NCBI RefSeq assembly: GCF_947495735.1
Contig: NZ_CANMAA010000003.1
Coordinates: 186,001 to 250,000, forward strand
Source: an uncultured Pseudokineococcus sp.
GTDB taxonomy: Bacteria > Actinomycetota > Actinomycetes > Actinomycetales > Quadrisphaeraceae
Direction of reading: 5' to 3'
Length of the DNA: 64,000 bases
Below, piece after piece: positions 19,448 to 27,270 of the stretch. Under the pieces are notes generated by a model that was given only the letters and a program-made list of their open reading frames with translations, made no database searches and was not told the origin of the DNA. How positions within the stretch are numbered: position 1 is the stretch's first letter; the number at the start of each line of letters is the position of its first letter. The position numbers and the translations under genes are program-made.

Positions 19448-20179
19448 GTGAGGGTGGGCGGCTCGAGGGGGTGGTCACGTGGTGACGAGGTGTGGCTGTG
19501 GTCGTACGTGGGCGTCATGGCGCTGGGCGCCGTGGTGTTCGGGGTGTGGGCGCGGAACCCGCTCGGCGTCCCCCGCGTCGAGTACGTCGTCGCGGCCGCG
19601 ATCCCCGTCTGGTCCGGCACCTGGTACGCCGTGATGGCGCTCGGCGGCGGGCAGACCGAGGTCGCGGGCCAGACGACGTACTGGGCCCGCTACGTCGACT
19701 GGGTCGTCACCACGCCGCTCCTGCTGGTGGCCCTCGCGCTGACCGCGACCCACGCGCTGCCGCGGTTCCCGCGGCGCCTGGTCGCCGCCCTCGTCGCCGC
19801 CGACGTGGTCATGATCACGGCGGGGGCGCTGGCGGACCTCGCCGAGGCCGCCGCGTGGCGCTACGCGCTGCACGGCCTCGGCTGGCTGGGTCTGGTGGCG
19901 GTGCTGGCGCTCGTCTGGGGACCGCTGCGGCGCCTCGCCGAGCAGCAGCCCCCCGCCATGGCGGCGGCCTTCCGCCGGGTGGCGCTGCTGCTCAGCCTGC
20001 TGTGGCTGGGGTACCCGCTGGTCTGGCTCCTCGGCCCGTCCGGCCTCGGCCTGGTCGGCCAGACCACCGACACCGCGCTGTTCGTCCTGCTCCCCGCGGT
20101 GTCCAAGGTCGTGTGGAGCGTCGTCGACCTGACGGAGCTGCGGACCCTCTCCCGCCGCGGCGAGCTCCGCGTCGCCTGA
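19448..20179 (+). CDS. Xenorhodopsin-type microbial rhodopsin
   Basis: Seven-helix retinal protein of about 243 residues. Helix C reads ARYVDWVVTTPLLLVALALT: Asp84 and Thr88 align with bacteriorhodopsin D85 and T89, while Ala95 replaces the proton donor D96. Helix D has Asp119. Helix F keeps WLGYPLVWL (Trp186, Tyr189, Pro190). Helix G reads LPAVSKVVWSVVD: Lys220 binds retinal, Pro216 replaces D212, and Asp227 lies seven residues after Lys. Pro at the D212 site plus Asp at Lys+7 match Anabaena sensory rhodopsin and the inward proton-pumping xenorhodopsins, whose proton acceptor is that Asp. I infer an inward pump or sensor. No retinal-forming Blh gene is nearby. GTG 19448 is chosen for its GAGG site; TTG 19427 is possible. 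Confidence 0.92.
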   Translation: MRVGGSRGWSRGDEVWLWSYVGVMALGAVVFGVWARNPLGVPRVEYVVAAAIPVWSGTWYAVMALGGGQTEVAGQTTYWARYVDWVVTTPLLLVALALTATHALPRFPRRLVAALVAADVVMITAGALADLAEAAAWRYALHGLGWLGLVAVLALVWGPLRRLAEQQPPAMAAAFRRVALLLSLLWLGYPLVWLLGPSGLGLVGQTTDTALFVLLPAVSKVVWSVVDLTELRTLSRRGELRVA

Positions 20180-20190
20180 GCTGCCCCCGA

Positions 20191-20230
20191 TCCCGCCCCG
20201 TCGCCGCCCGCGGGGGCGGCGACGGGCGGG
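20191..20230. terminator. Bidirectional terminator between rhodopsin and photolyase
   Basis: A 12-bp perfect stem (CCGTCGCCGCCC with its complement, loop GCGG), extended by further C/G pairs with one bulge, in the 53-bp gap between convergent genes. Confidence 0.7.
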
Positions 20231-20232
20231 GG

Positions 20233-21768
20233 TCACGGCGCGTCGCTGCCGCGCTGGCGCTCCTGCTCGACGAGCGCCTCGAGGTCCTTGAGGCGGTGCC
20301 GGCCCTGCAGCGCGCGCCCCATCCGGAAGTTGCCCTCGAGCCGCTCGGCGTTGCGGTCGAGGAACCACCAGTAGCCGGCCGTGAAGGGGCACGCGTCCTC
20401 CCCGACCCGGACGGTGGGCTTGTAGCGGCAGGGCTTGCAGTGGTCGCTCATCCGGTTGATGTACGCCCCGCCCGAGGCGTAGGGCTTGGTGGCCATGAGG
20501 CCGCCGTCGGCGTGCTGGCTCATGCCGATGACGTTGGCCGCCATCACCCAGTCGTAGCCGTCGACGAAGCTGCGCTGGAACCACGCCATCAGCTCCGCCG
20601 GGTCCCAGCCGCGCTGGAGGGCGTAGTTGCCCAGCACCATCAGGCGCGGGATGTGGTGGACCCACCCGCGGTCGCGGACCCCGCGCAGGGCGGAGGAGAG
20701 GCAGCGCGCCTCGACGGCGTCGGCGTCCAGTTCCCAGAACCACTGCGGGATCGGCTCGTGCGCGGCGAGCGCGTTGCGCTGCGTGTAGTCCGCCCCGGCG
20801 TACCAGTAGACGTGCCAGATGTAGTCGCGCCAGCCGATGATCTGGCGCACGTAGCCCTCCACCGACGCCAGCGGCGCGTCGCCGGCGCGGTGGGCGTCCT
20901 CGGCCCGCTCGACGCACTCCAGCGGGTCGAGCAGCCCGAGGTTCATGGGCGCGGACAGCATCGAGTGCGCCATCCACTCGTCGCGCTCGAGGATCGCGTC
21001 CTCGTGCGGGCCGAAGGCCGGCAGGCGGTGGTCGACGAAGTCGTCGAGCGCCGCGAGCGCCTCGGCCCGCGAGGCCGCGAAGGTGCGGGGGCCGTCGCGG
21101 CCGACGAAGGAGACGTCGCCGTCGGCCTCCCAGCGGTCGAGGTCGGCGCGCACCTCCTCGTCGATCTCGTCCTCGACGGGCAGCCAGACGCCCGGCAGCC
21201 CGAGCGTCTCGGCGCCCTTCGGCGGGGGCTCGCGGTTCTCGTGGTCGAGGTTCCACGTGCCGCCGACGGGCTCGGCGCCGTCCATGAGGACGCCGTGCGC
21301 GCGGCGGGCGCGGCGGTAGAAGTCCTCCATGAGCAGCTGCTTGGTGCCGTCGGCCCAGCGGCGGAAGTCCTGCCGGCTCGTCGCGTAGCCCCGGTCGGGC
21401 AGCACCTCGACGGCGGGCAGGTCGCCCGAGCCGTCGAGGGAGCGCACGAGGTCCTCGGCCTGGCGCGACGTGGGCGAGCAGACGCTGAGCGGCAGCGCCG
21501 TCCGCGGCAGCCTCGCCAGGCCCTCGGCGTAGGTGTCGGTGCGGTAGTAGGTGCAGCGGTCCCCCAGCTCCGCGGCGCGGTGGCGCATCGCCGACAGGAT
21601 CAGGTGGGCCTTCTGCCGGTGGAAGCGGCGGCGGGTGAACACCTTCCGCGACTCGATGAGGAGGACCGGCTGCTCGCCGTCGTCGCCCGGGTTCTCGACG
21701 TCGCCCAGGAAGTGCGGGCCGAGCTGGTCGCCGAAGAGCCAGCGGGTCGGCCCGGGTGCTGTCGCCAT
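20233..21768 (-). CDS. FeS-type bacterial (6-4) photolyase/cryptochrome (FeS-BCP, DPRP family)
   Basis: 511 residues from ATG 21768. N-terminal Rossmann-like domain starts RWLFGDQLGPHFL, the DPRP opening, with the antenna-binding region; the helical FAD domain includes GRDDIWH-like GWRDYIWHVYWY. Four cysteines for a [4Fe-4S] cluster are visible: one in ARCLSSALRG and three in HCKPCRYKPT and EDACPF. The segment MGMSQHADGG-like GMSQHADGGLMATKPYASGG is typical of the family. These enzymes repair (6-4) photoproducts or act as blue-light receptors. Convergent to the rhodopsin gene; upstream region holds a 41-bp repeat array. Confidence 0.93.
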   Translation of the reverse strand: MATAPGPTRWLFGDQLGPHFLGDVENPGDDGEQPVLLIESRKVFTRRRFHRQKAHLILSAMRHRAAELGDRCTYYRTDTYAEGLARLPRTALPLSVCSPTSRQAEDLVRSLDGSGDLPAVEVLPDRGYATSRQDFRRWADGTKQLLMEDFYRRARRAHGVLMDGAEPVGGTWNLDHENREPPPKGAETLGLPGVWLPVEDEIDEEVRADLDRWEADGDVSFVGRDGPRTFAASRAEALAALDDFVDHRLPAFGPHEDAILERDEWMAHSMLSAPMNLGLLDPLECVERAEDAHRAGDAPLASVEGYVRQIIGWRDYIWHVYWYAGADYTQRNALAAHEPIPQWFWELDADAVEARCLSSALRGVRDRGWVHHIPRLMVLGNYALQRGWDPAELMAWFQRSFVDGYDWVMAANVIGMSQHADGGLMATKPYASGGAYINRMSDHCKPCRYKPTVRVGEDACPFTAGYWWFLDRNAERLEGNFRMGRALQGRHRLKDLEALVEQERQRGSDAP

Positions 21769-21836
21769 GGACGAATGCTCAGCCAGAACAGGCCCGCACG
21801 CCCGCCGGTCGCGCCGCCAGGTCCAGCCCTCCCCAC

Positions 21837-21986
21837 CCCGCACTCCGTCGTCAGATCCCCGGGGAGGGGCCTCTCCTCCCGCACTCTGTCGGCAGATCGC
21901 GCGGGAGGGGCCCCTCCTCCCGCACTCTGTCGGCAGATCGCCGTCGTGGACGCTTGCGGTCGGCACAGAGTCGACGAAGTGCGGGG
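21837..21986. repeat. 41-bp period direct repeats plus inverted copy, upstream of photolyase
   Basis: The core CACTCTGTCGGCAGATC occurs at 21841 (variant CACTCCGTCGTCAGATC), 21882 and 21923, exactly 41 bp apart; each unit also carries a GGGAGGGGCCCCTCCTCCC hairpin. A fourth, inverted and divergent copy (CAGAGTCGACGAAGTGCGGG) ends near 21985. The array lies 70-220 bp before the photolyase start in a 500-bp non-coding stretch; nothing else was recognised there apart from the small ORF that follows. Confidence 0.75.
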
Positions 21987-22270
21987 GTGGGGGGAGCCGC
22001 CGCGGTGCCGGGTGGAGCGCTCGCGCGTCTCGCGGTGGCCGCTGCGCACGTCGACGCCGGTCGAGTCCGACGTCCGTCATGATCCCTCGGCCAGGATGCT
22101 GCGGATCGTCGGACTCGAGCCGCCCGCGTGCGATCGCGGCATACTCCAAGATCTCCGGGCTGGGGTGCGCGGACGCCGCCTGGACGCTGGAGATCGACCT
22201 CGACGCCCGCTTCGCGTCCTCGGGCGCCGGCACCGACGGCGCCCGTCCGAGCGACCCCCTGGAGGGCACG

Positions 22271-22429
22271 ATGAGCACGACCGCCGACCACCGCACCGCC
22301 GGGTGCTGCGACGCCGCCCACGACGAGCTGCAGGTCCCCTTCTGGATCCCCATGGCCTGCTTCGGGCTGGGCGCCGTGTGGGCCCTCGCGGGAGTGGCGG
22401 TCGGGTGGGCGGTGACGCGAGGCCGCTGA
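22271..22429 (+). CDS. Small single-pass membrane protein (52 aa)
   Basis: ATG 22271 is preceded by GGAGG at good spacing. The peptide has a polar N-terminus with TAGCCDAAHDE (vicinal cysteines and a histidine) and one hydrophobic helix, WIPMACFGLGAVWALAGVAVGW. No family recognised. It is divergent from the photolyase gene across the repeat array. Size and start signals make it plausible, but coding is not proven. Confidence 0.5.
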   Translation: MSTTADHRTAGCCDAAHDELQVPFWIPMACFGLGAVWALAGVAVGWAVTRGR

Positions 22430-22479
22430 CCCGCGAGCTCCCGGACGCCGGGGCTGCCGGACGCCGGGGCCGGTCCGGC

Positions 22480-23646
22480 TCAGCCCTGGACGTCCAGGCG
22501 GACGTCGTCAGCGCCTCGCGCGACGCCGACGCGGCGGGCCTCGTCCTCGAGCGCCGCGCGCACGGCGGCCGACAGGTCACCGACCGCCGTGACGGTGATG
22601 TCGTCGCGCCGCCCGCTCGCACGACGCGAGCCGGCCTTCGCTCGCCAGGTCCCCACGACCTCGGGGCCGGCGAGGACGACGCCCGGGTTGCCGAGGATCC
22701 GCCACACGTCCTTGCGCAGCGCGGTGTCCGGGACCGTCACCTCCCGGTCGCGCGACTGCAGCCACGGGTCGCCCGGCGGCAGGAGGCGCACGGACGCCGC
22801 CGCGCGCTCCTCGACCGCCGGGTCCTCCAGCAGCGCCACGACCGAGGGCGTCGCCAGCGCCCGCCGGCCGTCGACCTCGACCGGCACGAGGTCCTCGGGC
22901 AGCGCCGGGCGCAGCGCACGGACCGAGGTCCCGGCGAGCGCCGCCAGGTCGCCCGGCGAGGCCGGGCCGTGCAGGTCGAGGAGCCGGCGCAGGTGGGCGG
23001 TCGCCGCGGCGGCGTCCGGGCCGTCGCCCTCCGGCCAGTCGTCGAGCGACCGCAGCACGAGGGTCCGCGCCGAGGTGTCCAGCGCCAGGCCCGCCTGGAA
23101 GGCGGTCGGCTGGAAGACCAGGGAGGTCACGTGCTGGGCGTCGCACGGGCGGCACCAGTGGGTCAGCTCGGCGGGCACGCGGTCGCTCACCCCCCGGCTC
23201 AGGTCGCCCTTCGCGACCGACCCGCCGTGCTCGGCCGCCACAGCCCGCGCCGCCGCCGTCGCGAGGCGCCAGGCCTCGAGCCCGAGCGCCCGCCCGGCGG
23301 CCGCCTGGGGCGAGGTGAGCCGGGCGCGCACGTCCTCGTCGGAGCGCGGGTGCAGCGCGCGGGCCAGCGCCGGGAGGTCGCCGACCCGGTGCACGTGCGG
23401 GGCGCCGCGGGTCGCCCACACCAGCGGCAGCGGGCCGCCCGCACGCCCGACGTCGTCGAGCGGGCCGCGGGTGCGCGCCGACGCAGCCACCCGCGCGGAG
23501 CCGTACGGGGTGTCCGCGAGCCCGACGTCGAGGACGGCGAGCTCGGCGACGGCGTCGGTGCGCGCGTCGAGCTGCTGGGCCACGAGCCGAGCCGACAGCG
23601 CGCGGCGCCGGGTCACGGGCAGGGCGGGGACCGCGGGGCCAGCCAC
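22480..23646 (-). CDS. Winged-helix protein of the YcaQ/HTH_42 family
   Basis: 388 residues from GTG 23646. N-terminus VTRRRALSARLVAQQLD, then the domain with AELAVLDVGLADTPYGSARVA and VWATRGAPHVHRVGDL, the typical HTH_42 pattern in which the Q-x-D/GxxxxPxxS region binds DNA or a lesion. Members of this family include YcaQ/AlkX-type DNA glycosylases for alkylated or crosslinked DNA. Many actinobacterial paralogues are uncharacterised, so enzyme activity is only a possibility. It is divergent from the LLM oxidoreductase gene. Confidence 0.82.
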   Translation of the reverse strand: MAGPAVPALPVTRRRALSARLVAQQLDARTDAVAELAVLDVGLADTPYGSARVAASARTRGPLDDVGRAGGPLPLVWATRGAPHVHRVGDLPALARALHPRSDEDVRARLTSPQAAAGRALGLEAWRLATAAARAVAAEHGGSVAKGDLSRGVSDRVPAELTHWCRPCDAQHVTSLVFQPTAFQAGLALDTSARTLVLRSLDDWPEGDGPDAAAATAHLRRLLDLHGPASPGDLAALAGTSVRALRPALPEDLVPVEVDGRRALATPSVVALLEDPAVEERAAASVRLLPPGDPWLQSRDREVTVPDTALRKDVWRILGNPGVVLAGPEVVGTWRAKAGSRRASGRRDDITVTAVGDLSAAVRAALEDEARRVGVARGADDVRLDVQG

Positions 23647-23929
23647 CCGGCCGACGGTAGGACGCGCGGGGCGCGCGGAGAAGGGCTCGCGCCGGGCGAC
23701 CTGCAGAAGTCCCGGTGGCCCGGCGTCACCGCAGGCCAGCGCGCTGCGGTCGCCCGCACGGCGGACTTCGGCAGGTCGCCTCGCGCGACCCGCCCCGCAG
23801 CTCGCCGACGGCCCAGGTCGGCGCCGGGGGCGCGCGCACGGCGGACGTCGTGGCGGGAGAGGGACGGAGCGCCGGTCCCGGCGGCGCGTTCGCGCCACGG
23901 CGGGTCGCCGCAGGCATAGCGTCGCGGCC

Positions 23930-24913
23930 ATGCGCTTCGGACTCTTCGTGCCCCAGGGCTGGCGGCTCGACCTCGCCGGCCTCGACCCCGCCGACCACTG
24001 GCCCGTCATGAAGACCCTGGCCCAGCGCGCGGACGCGGGCCCGTGGGAGTCGGTGTGGGTCTACGACCACATGCACACCGTCCCCGCGCCCACGCAGGAC
24101 GCGACGCACGAGGCGTGGACGCTCATGGCCGCCTTCGCGGCCGTCACGCAGCGGGTGCGACTCGGCCAGATGTGCACGTGCATGGGCTACCGGAACCCCG
24201 CGCTCCTGGCGAAGGTCGCCGCCACCGTGGACGTCATCTCCGGCGGCCGGGTCGAGATGGGCATCGGCGCCGGCTGGTACGAGCACGAGTGGCGCGCGTA
24301 CGGCTACGGCTTCCCCCGCGCCGGCGAGCGCCTCGCGATGCTCGAGGAGGGCGTCGAGGTCATGCGCCAGCTGTGGACCGAGGGCGTCGCCACCCTCGAC
24401 GGCGAGCACTACCAGGTGGACGGCGCCATCTGCCGCCCGCTGCCGCTGCAGGACGGCGGCATCCCGTTCTGGGTCGCCGGTGGCGGCGAGAAGAAGACGC
24501 TCCGCACGGCCGCGCGGTACGCGCAGTACACGAACTTCGACGGCTCGGCCGAGGGCTTCGCCCACAAGTCGTCCGTCCTCGAGGGCCACTGCCGCGACCT
24601 CGGGCGCGACTACGGGGAGATCACCCGCTCGGCGAACTACAACGTGGTCATCGGGCGCGACGAGGCCGAGGTCGAGGAGCGGCTGGCGCAGGTCCGCGCC
24701 CGGGTGGCCGCCGTCCTGCCCGAGAAGGCGGACGAGGTCGTCGAGGGCCTGCGGAGCGGACCCGCCGTGGGCACGCCCGAGCAGGTCGTCGAGGCCCTGC
24801 GCGAGGTCGGCGACCTCGGGATGACCTACGCCATCACCTACTTCGCCGAGGCGGCCTACGACACCTCGGGCCTCGAGCTCTTCGAGCGCGAGGTCGTCCC
24901 CGCCCTCGCCTGA
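23930..24913 (+). CDS. LLM-class (F420-dependent) oxidoreductase
   Basis: 327 residues, normal length for the family. Starts MRFGLFVPQGWRLDLAG, with WVYDHMHTVP near residue 43, LGQMCTCMGYRNPALLAKVA (cis-peptide and isoalloxazine loop), GRVEMGIGAGWYEHEWRAYG, and FWVAGGGEKKTLRTAA in the phosphate-binding end of the barrel. TIGR03560-like F420-dependent group. It acts in the cytoplasm; substrate unknown. A hairpin spans its stop codon. Confidence 0.92.
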   Translation: MRFGLFVPQGWRLDLAGLDPADHWPVMKTLAQRADAGPWESVWVYDHMHTVPAPTQDATHEAWTLMAAFAAVTQRVRLGQMCTCMGYRNPALLAKVAATVDVISGGRVEMGIGAGWYEHEWRAYGYGFPRAGERLAMLEEGVEVMRQLWTEGVATLDGEHYQVDGAICRPLPLQDGGIPFWVAGGGEKKTLRTAARYAQYTNFDGSAEGFAHKSSVLEGHCRDLGRDYGEITRSANYNVVIGRDEAEVEERLAQVRARVAAVLPEKADEVVEGLRSGPAVGTPEQVVEALREVGDLGMTYAITYFAEAAYDTSGLELFEREVVPALA

Positions 24914-24939
24914 AGGCGGGCCGTCGGCAGGCGAGGGCG
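24901..24939 (+). terminator. Hairpin at the end of the LLM gene
   Basis: Perfect 10-bp arms CGCCCTCGCC and GGCGAGGGCG, 19 nt apart, the left arm overlapping the last codons. Long loop makes this only a moderate candidate. Confidence 0.45.
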
Positions 24940-24959
24940 GGCCGGCGCGCACGGCCGTC

Positions 24960-24979
24960 GGTACACGGGGGCGTGTACC
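24960..24979. promoter_or_regulatory. Operator of the CmtR-like repressor
   Basis: Perfect inverted repeat GGTACACG-GGGG-CGTGTACC ending 9 nt before the GTG start of the ArsR-type gene. Its symmetry, position and uniqueness fit autoregulation. The short distance to the start codon means a very short or leaderless 5' end. Confidence 0.75.
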
Positions 24980-24988
24980 GTCTCGGTC

Positions 24989-25363
24989 GTGGACACCCTC
25001 ACCCCGGCCGCGGTGCTGGCCCGCTTCGGCCACGCCCTGTCCGACCCGACGCGCGCCCGGGTGCTGCTGGCCCTGCGCGACGGGTCCGGCTACCCCTCGG
25101 ACCTCGCCGACGACCTGGGGGTGAGCCGCCAGTCGCTGTCCAACCACCTCAGCTGCCTGCGGGGCTGCGGGCTCGTCGTCGCCGTCCCGGAGGGCCGGCG
25201 GGTGCGCTACGAGCTCGCCGACGGCCGCCTCGGCCACGCCCTGGGAGACCTCGTCGACGCGGTCCTCGTCGCCGACGCGGCCTGCCCGCCGGGCAGCGCG
25301 AGCACCGGGGCCGCCCGCAGGACGGCCGACCGGCTCGCCACGAGCGGCGGGGTGGCGCCGTGA
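24989..25363 (+). CDS. ArsR/SmtB-family metal sensor, CmtR-like
   Basis: 124 residues. Winged-helix repressor with the recognition helix VSRQSLSNHLSCLRGCGLV. Cys56 and Cys60 in that helix and Cys99 near the C-terminus match the spacing of the three cysteines (57, 61, 102) with which mycobacterial CmtR binds Cd(II)/Pb(II). I infer a soft-metal sensor that releases the palindromic operator in front of it. Its stop overlaps the start of the cation transporter gene (GTGA). Confidence 0.9.
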   Translation: MDTLTPAAVLARFGHALSDPTRARVLLALRDGSGYPSDLADDLGVSRQSLSNHLSCLRGCGLVVAVPEGRRVRYELADGRLGHALGDLVDAVLVADAACPPGSASTGAARRTADRLATSGGVAP

Positions 25364-26184
25364 GCCCCGACCGCCAGCCGACCACCCCCCTCCGGCTCGA
25401 GGACGACACCTGCTGCGGCGGGGCCCGCGCGACCGCCGCGGCGGCGCGGCTGACGCCCGAGCGCACCGCCCTCCTCACCCGCCGGGTGCGCTGGGTCGTG
25501 GCCGCGACGATCACCTACAACGCCGTCGAGGCCGTGGTCGCCCTGACCGCCGGGCACCTGGCGTCGTCGTCCGCGCTCGTCGGGTTCGGCCTGGACTCGG
25601 TCGTCGAGGTCCTGTCCGCCGCGGCGGTCGCCTGGCAGTTCGCCGCCCCCGACCCCCGCACCCGCGAGCGCGCGGCGGTCCGCACCATCGCGATCGCGTT
25701 CTGGGCCCTCGCGGCCTTCGTGGCCGTCGACGCCGTCCGCACCCTGCTCGGGGACGCCGAGCCCGACCGCTCGCCCGTGGGCATCGCCCTCGCGGCGGCC
25801 AGCCTCGCCGTGATGCCGTTCCTCAGCTGGTTCGAGCGCCGCACCGGGCGGGAGCTCGGCTCGGCCTCGGCCGTCGCCGACTCCAAGCAGACGCTGCTCT
25901 GCACGTACCTGTCGGCGGTGCTGCTCGTGGGCCTCGTCCTCAACGCGACGCTCGGGTGGTCGTGGGCGGACCCGCTCGCCGCCCTCGTCATCGCCGGCCT
26001 CGCCGCCCGCGAGGGGCTCGAGGCGTGGAGGGGCGACACGTGCTGCACGCCGGTCGTCGCCCTCGCGGCACCGGCTGCGGACGAGGCGGCGCACCGCGGG
26101 AGCCAGGACGCCTGCTGCTCCCCCGCGACCAGCGGTGCGGCGCAGCACGACGACGCCGACGGCTGCTGCTCGTCCGGGCGCTGA
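25360..26184 (+). CDS. Cation transporter (CDF-like) with Cys-Cys motifs
   Basis: 274 residues, about six helices. The sequence SALVGFGLDSVVEVLSAA carries the DxxxE/D metal site characteristic of the CDF/TMEM163-like efflux group, and ASAVADSKQTLLCTYLS supplies the second HxxxD-like site. Four vicinal-cysteine motifs, DDTCCGG near the N-terminus, GDTCCTP, QDACCSP and DGCCSS at the end, should bind soft metal ions in the cytoplasm. Coupled by GTGA to the CmtR-like sensor, so it is probably induced by Cd, Pb or similar. Confidence 0.88.
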   Translation: MSPDRQPTTPLRLEDDTCCGGARATAAAARLTPERTALLTRRVRWVVAATITYNAVEAVVALTAGHLASSSALVGFGLDSVVEVLSAAAVAWQFAAPDPRTRERAAVRTIAIAFWALAAFVAVDAVRTLLGDAEPDRSPVGIALAAASLAVMPFLSWFERRTGRELGSASAVADSKQTLLCTYLSAVLLVGLVLNATLGWSWADPLAALVIAGLAAREGLEAWRGDTCCTPVVALAAPAADEAAHRGSQDACCSPATSGAAQHDDADGCCSSGR

Positions 26185-26287
26185 TCCCTCCCACCGCGCG
26201 GACCTCACCACGCCGTGTGGCGGCCGCGCGCGCGTGGCACGCTCGTCCTCGCGGGGCGCTGCCCCGCTGACACCGCGAGGAGATGCC

Positions 26288-26671
26288 GTGCCCACTGTCG
26301 TCGTCGCCGTGGTCGGGGGGTTCATGACCCTCGCCGGGATCGCGCTGCTGGTCCTGCCCGGGCCGGGCATGATCCTCGTGGCGGCCGGCCTGGCCGTGCT
26401 GGCGACGCGCTTCGCCTGGGCCAAGCGGCCGCTGGGCTTCGCCCGCACCCGCGCCGAGGCGGGCATGCGCCAGGTGGCCAACCGCCGCAGGGCCACCCTG
26501 GTCGCGCTGGGGTCGGCCGCGGTGTCGCTCGCCATCGGGGTCCTCGCCCTCCGCGGTGTCGACCTGCCGTACATGACGGGGCTGACGGGTGCGCTCATGG
26601 CCGCCAGCGGTCTCTTCCTCGTCGTCACGGTCCTGTGGGCGCGGCACGCGGGGAACCGCAAGCCCGTCTGA
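26288..26671 (+). CDS. PGPGW-family transmembrane protein
   Basis: 127 residues with about three to four helices. The signature LVLPGPGMILVAAGLAVLATRFAWA is that of the PGPGW family (TIGR02611-like). A basic loop KRPLGFARTRAEAGMRQVANRRR separates helix pairs. Function unknown. GTG start with GAGGAG upstream. No link to neighbours is apparent. Confidence 0.82.
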   Translation: MPTVVVAVVGGFMTLAGIALLVLPGPGMILVAAGLAVLATRFAWAKRPLGFARTRAEAGMRQVANRRRATLVALGSAAVSLAIGVLALRGVDLPYMTGLTGALMAASGLFLVVTVLWARHAGNRKPV

Positions 26672-26759
26672 CGCGGCCGGCCGGGGCAGGCGCTCCGGAC
26701 GCCCGGACGCCCGGGCGCCGGGGCTGGCGTGCCCGGGCCGCCGGTCGGAGCATGGGGCG

Positions 26760-27197
26760 ATGAGCGAGACCACGGACCTGCAGCGCTTCGTCGACGCCCA
26801 GGACAGCGGCGGCACCTACGAGCAGGCGCTCGCCGAGCTGCGCGCCGGCCGCAAGCAGGGGCACTGGATCTGGTTCGTGCTCCCCCAGGTGGCCGGCCTC
26901 GGCCGCTCGGGCACGGCGCAGCACTACGCCCTCGCCGGGCTCGCGGACGCGCGCGCCTACCTCGCCCACCCCGTGCTCGGACCCCGGCTCCGCGAGTGCG
27001 CCCGGGCGCTGGCGGACCTGCCCGGCAGCGACCCCACCGCCGTGCTGGGGAGCGTGGACGCCCTCAAGGTGCGCTCGTCGATGACGCTGTTCGCCCGTGC
27101 CGCCGACGCCTCCGGGGAGGACGCCGAGGTGTTCCGCGCCGTGCTCGCGCAGTACTACGGGGGCGAGGAGGACGAGGCGACCACGTCCCGCCTCTGA
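26760..27197 (+). CDS. DUF1810 family protein
   Basis: 145 residues, soluble. DLQRFVDAQDSGGTYEQALAEL, then GHWIWFVLPQVAGLGRS and the ending KVRSSMTLFARA are the conserved blocks of DUF1810 (calpastatin-like in some annotations). Complete length. No catalytic role is known for the family, and nothing in the surrounding genes suggests one. Confidence 0.92.
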   Translation: MSETTDLQRFVDAQDSGGTYEQALAELRAGRKQGHWIWFVLPQVAGLGRSGTAQHYALAGLADARAYLAHPVLGPRLRECARALADLPGSDPTAVLGSVDALKVRSSMTLFARAADASGEDAEVFRAVLAQYYGGEEDEATTSRL

Positions 27198-27270
27198 GGC
27201 GCGCACCCGCAGGTCACCCCGGCCGAGGGGCGCACCCGGTGACGCACGGTGCCCGGCGTAGCCTCGCGTC

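Noticed and set aside
19448-20179. Outward proton pump (proteorhodopsin/actinorhodopsin)
   Set aside because: D212-equivalent is Pro and D96-equivalent is Ala; Asp at Lys+7 matches xenorhodopsin.
21837-21986. CRISPR-like array
   Set aside because: Repeat copies are only three plus one, the 41-bp period has no unique spacers, and no cas gene is present.
19492-23919. A very long open frame on the plus strand across the rhodopsin, photolyase and YcaQ regions
   Set aside because: It is antisense to well-recognised genes; in DNA of this GC content stop codons are rare, so long empty frames are expected.
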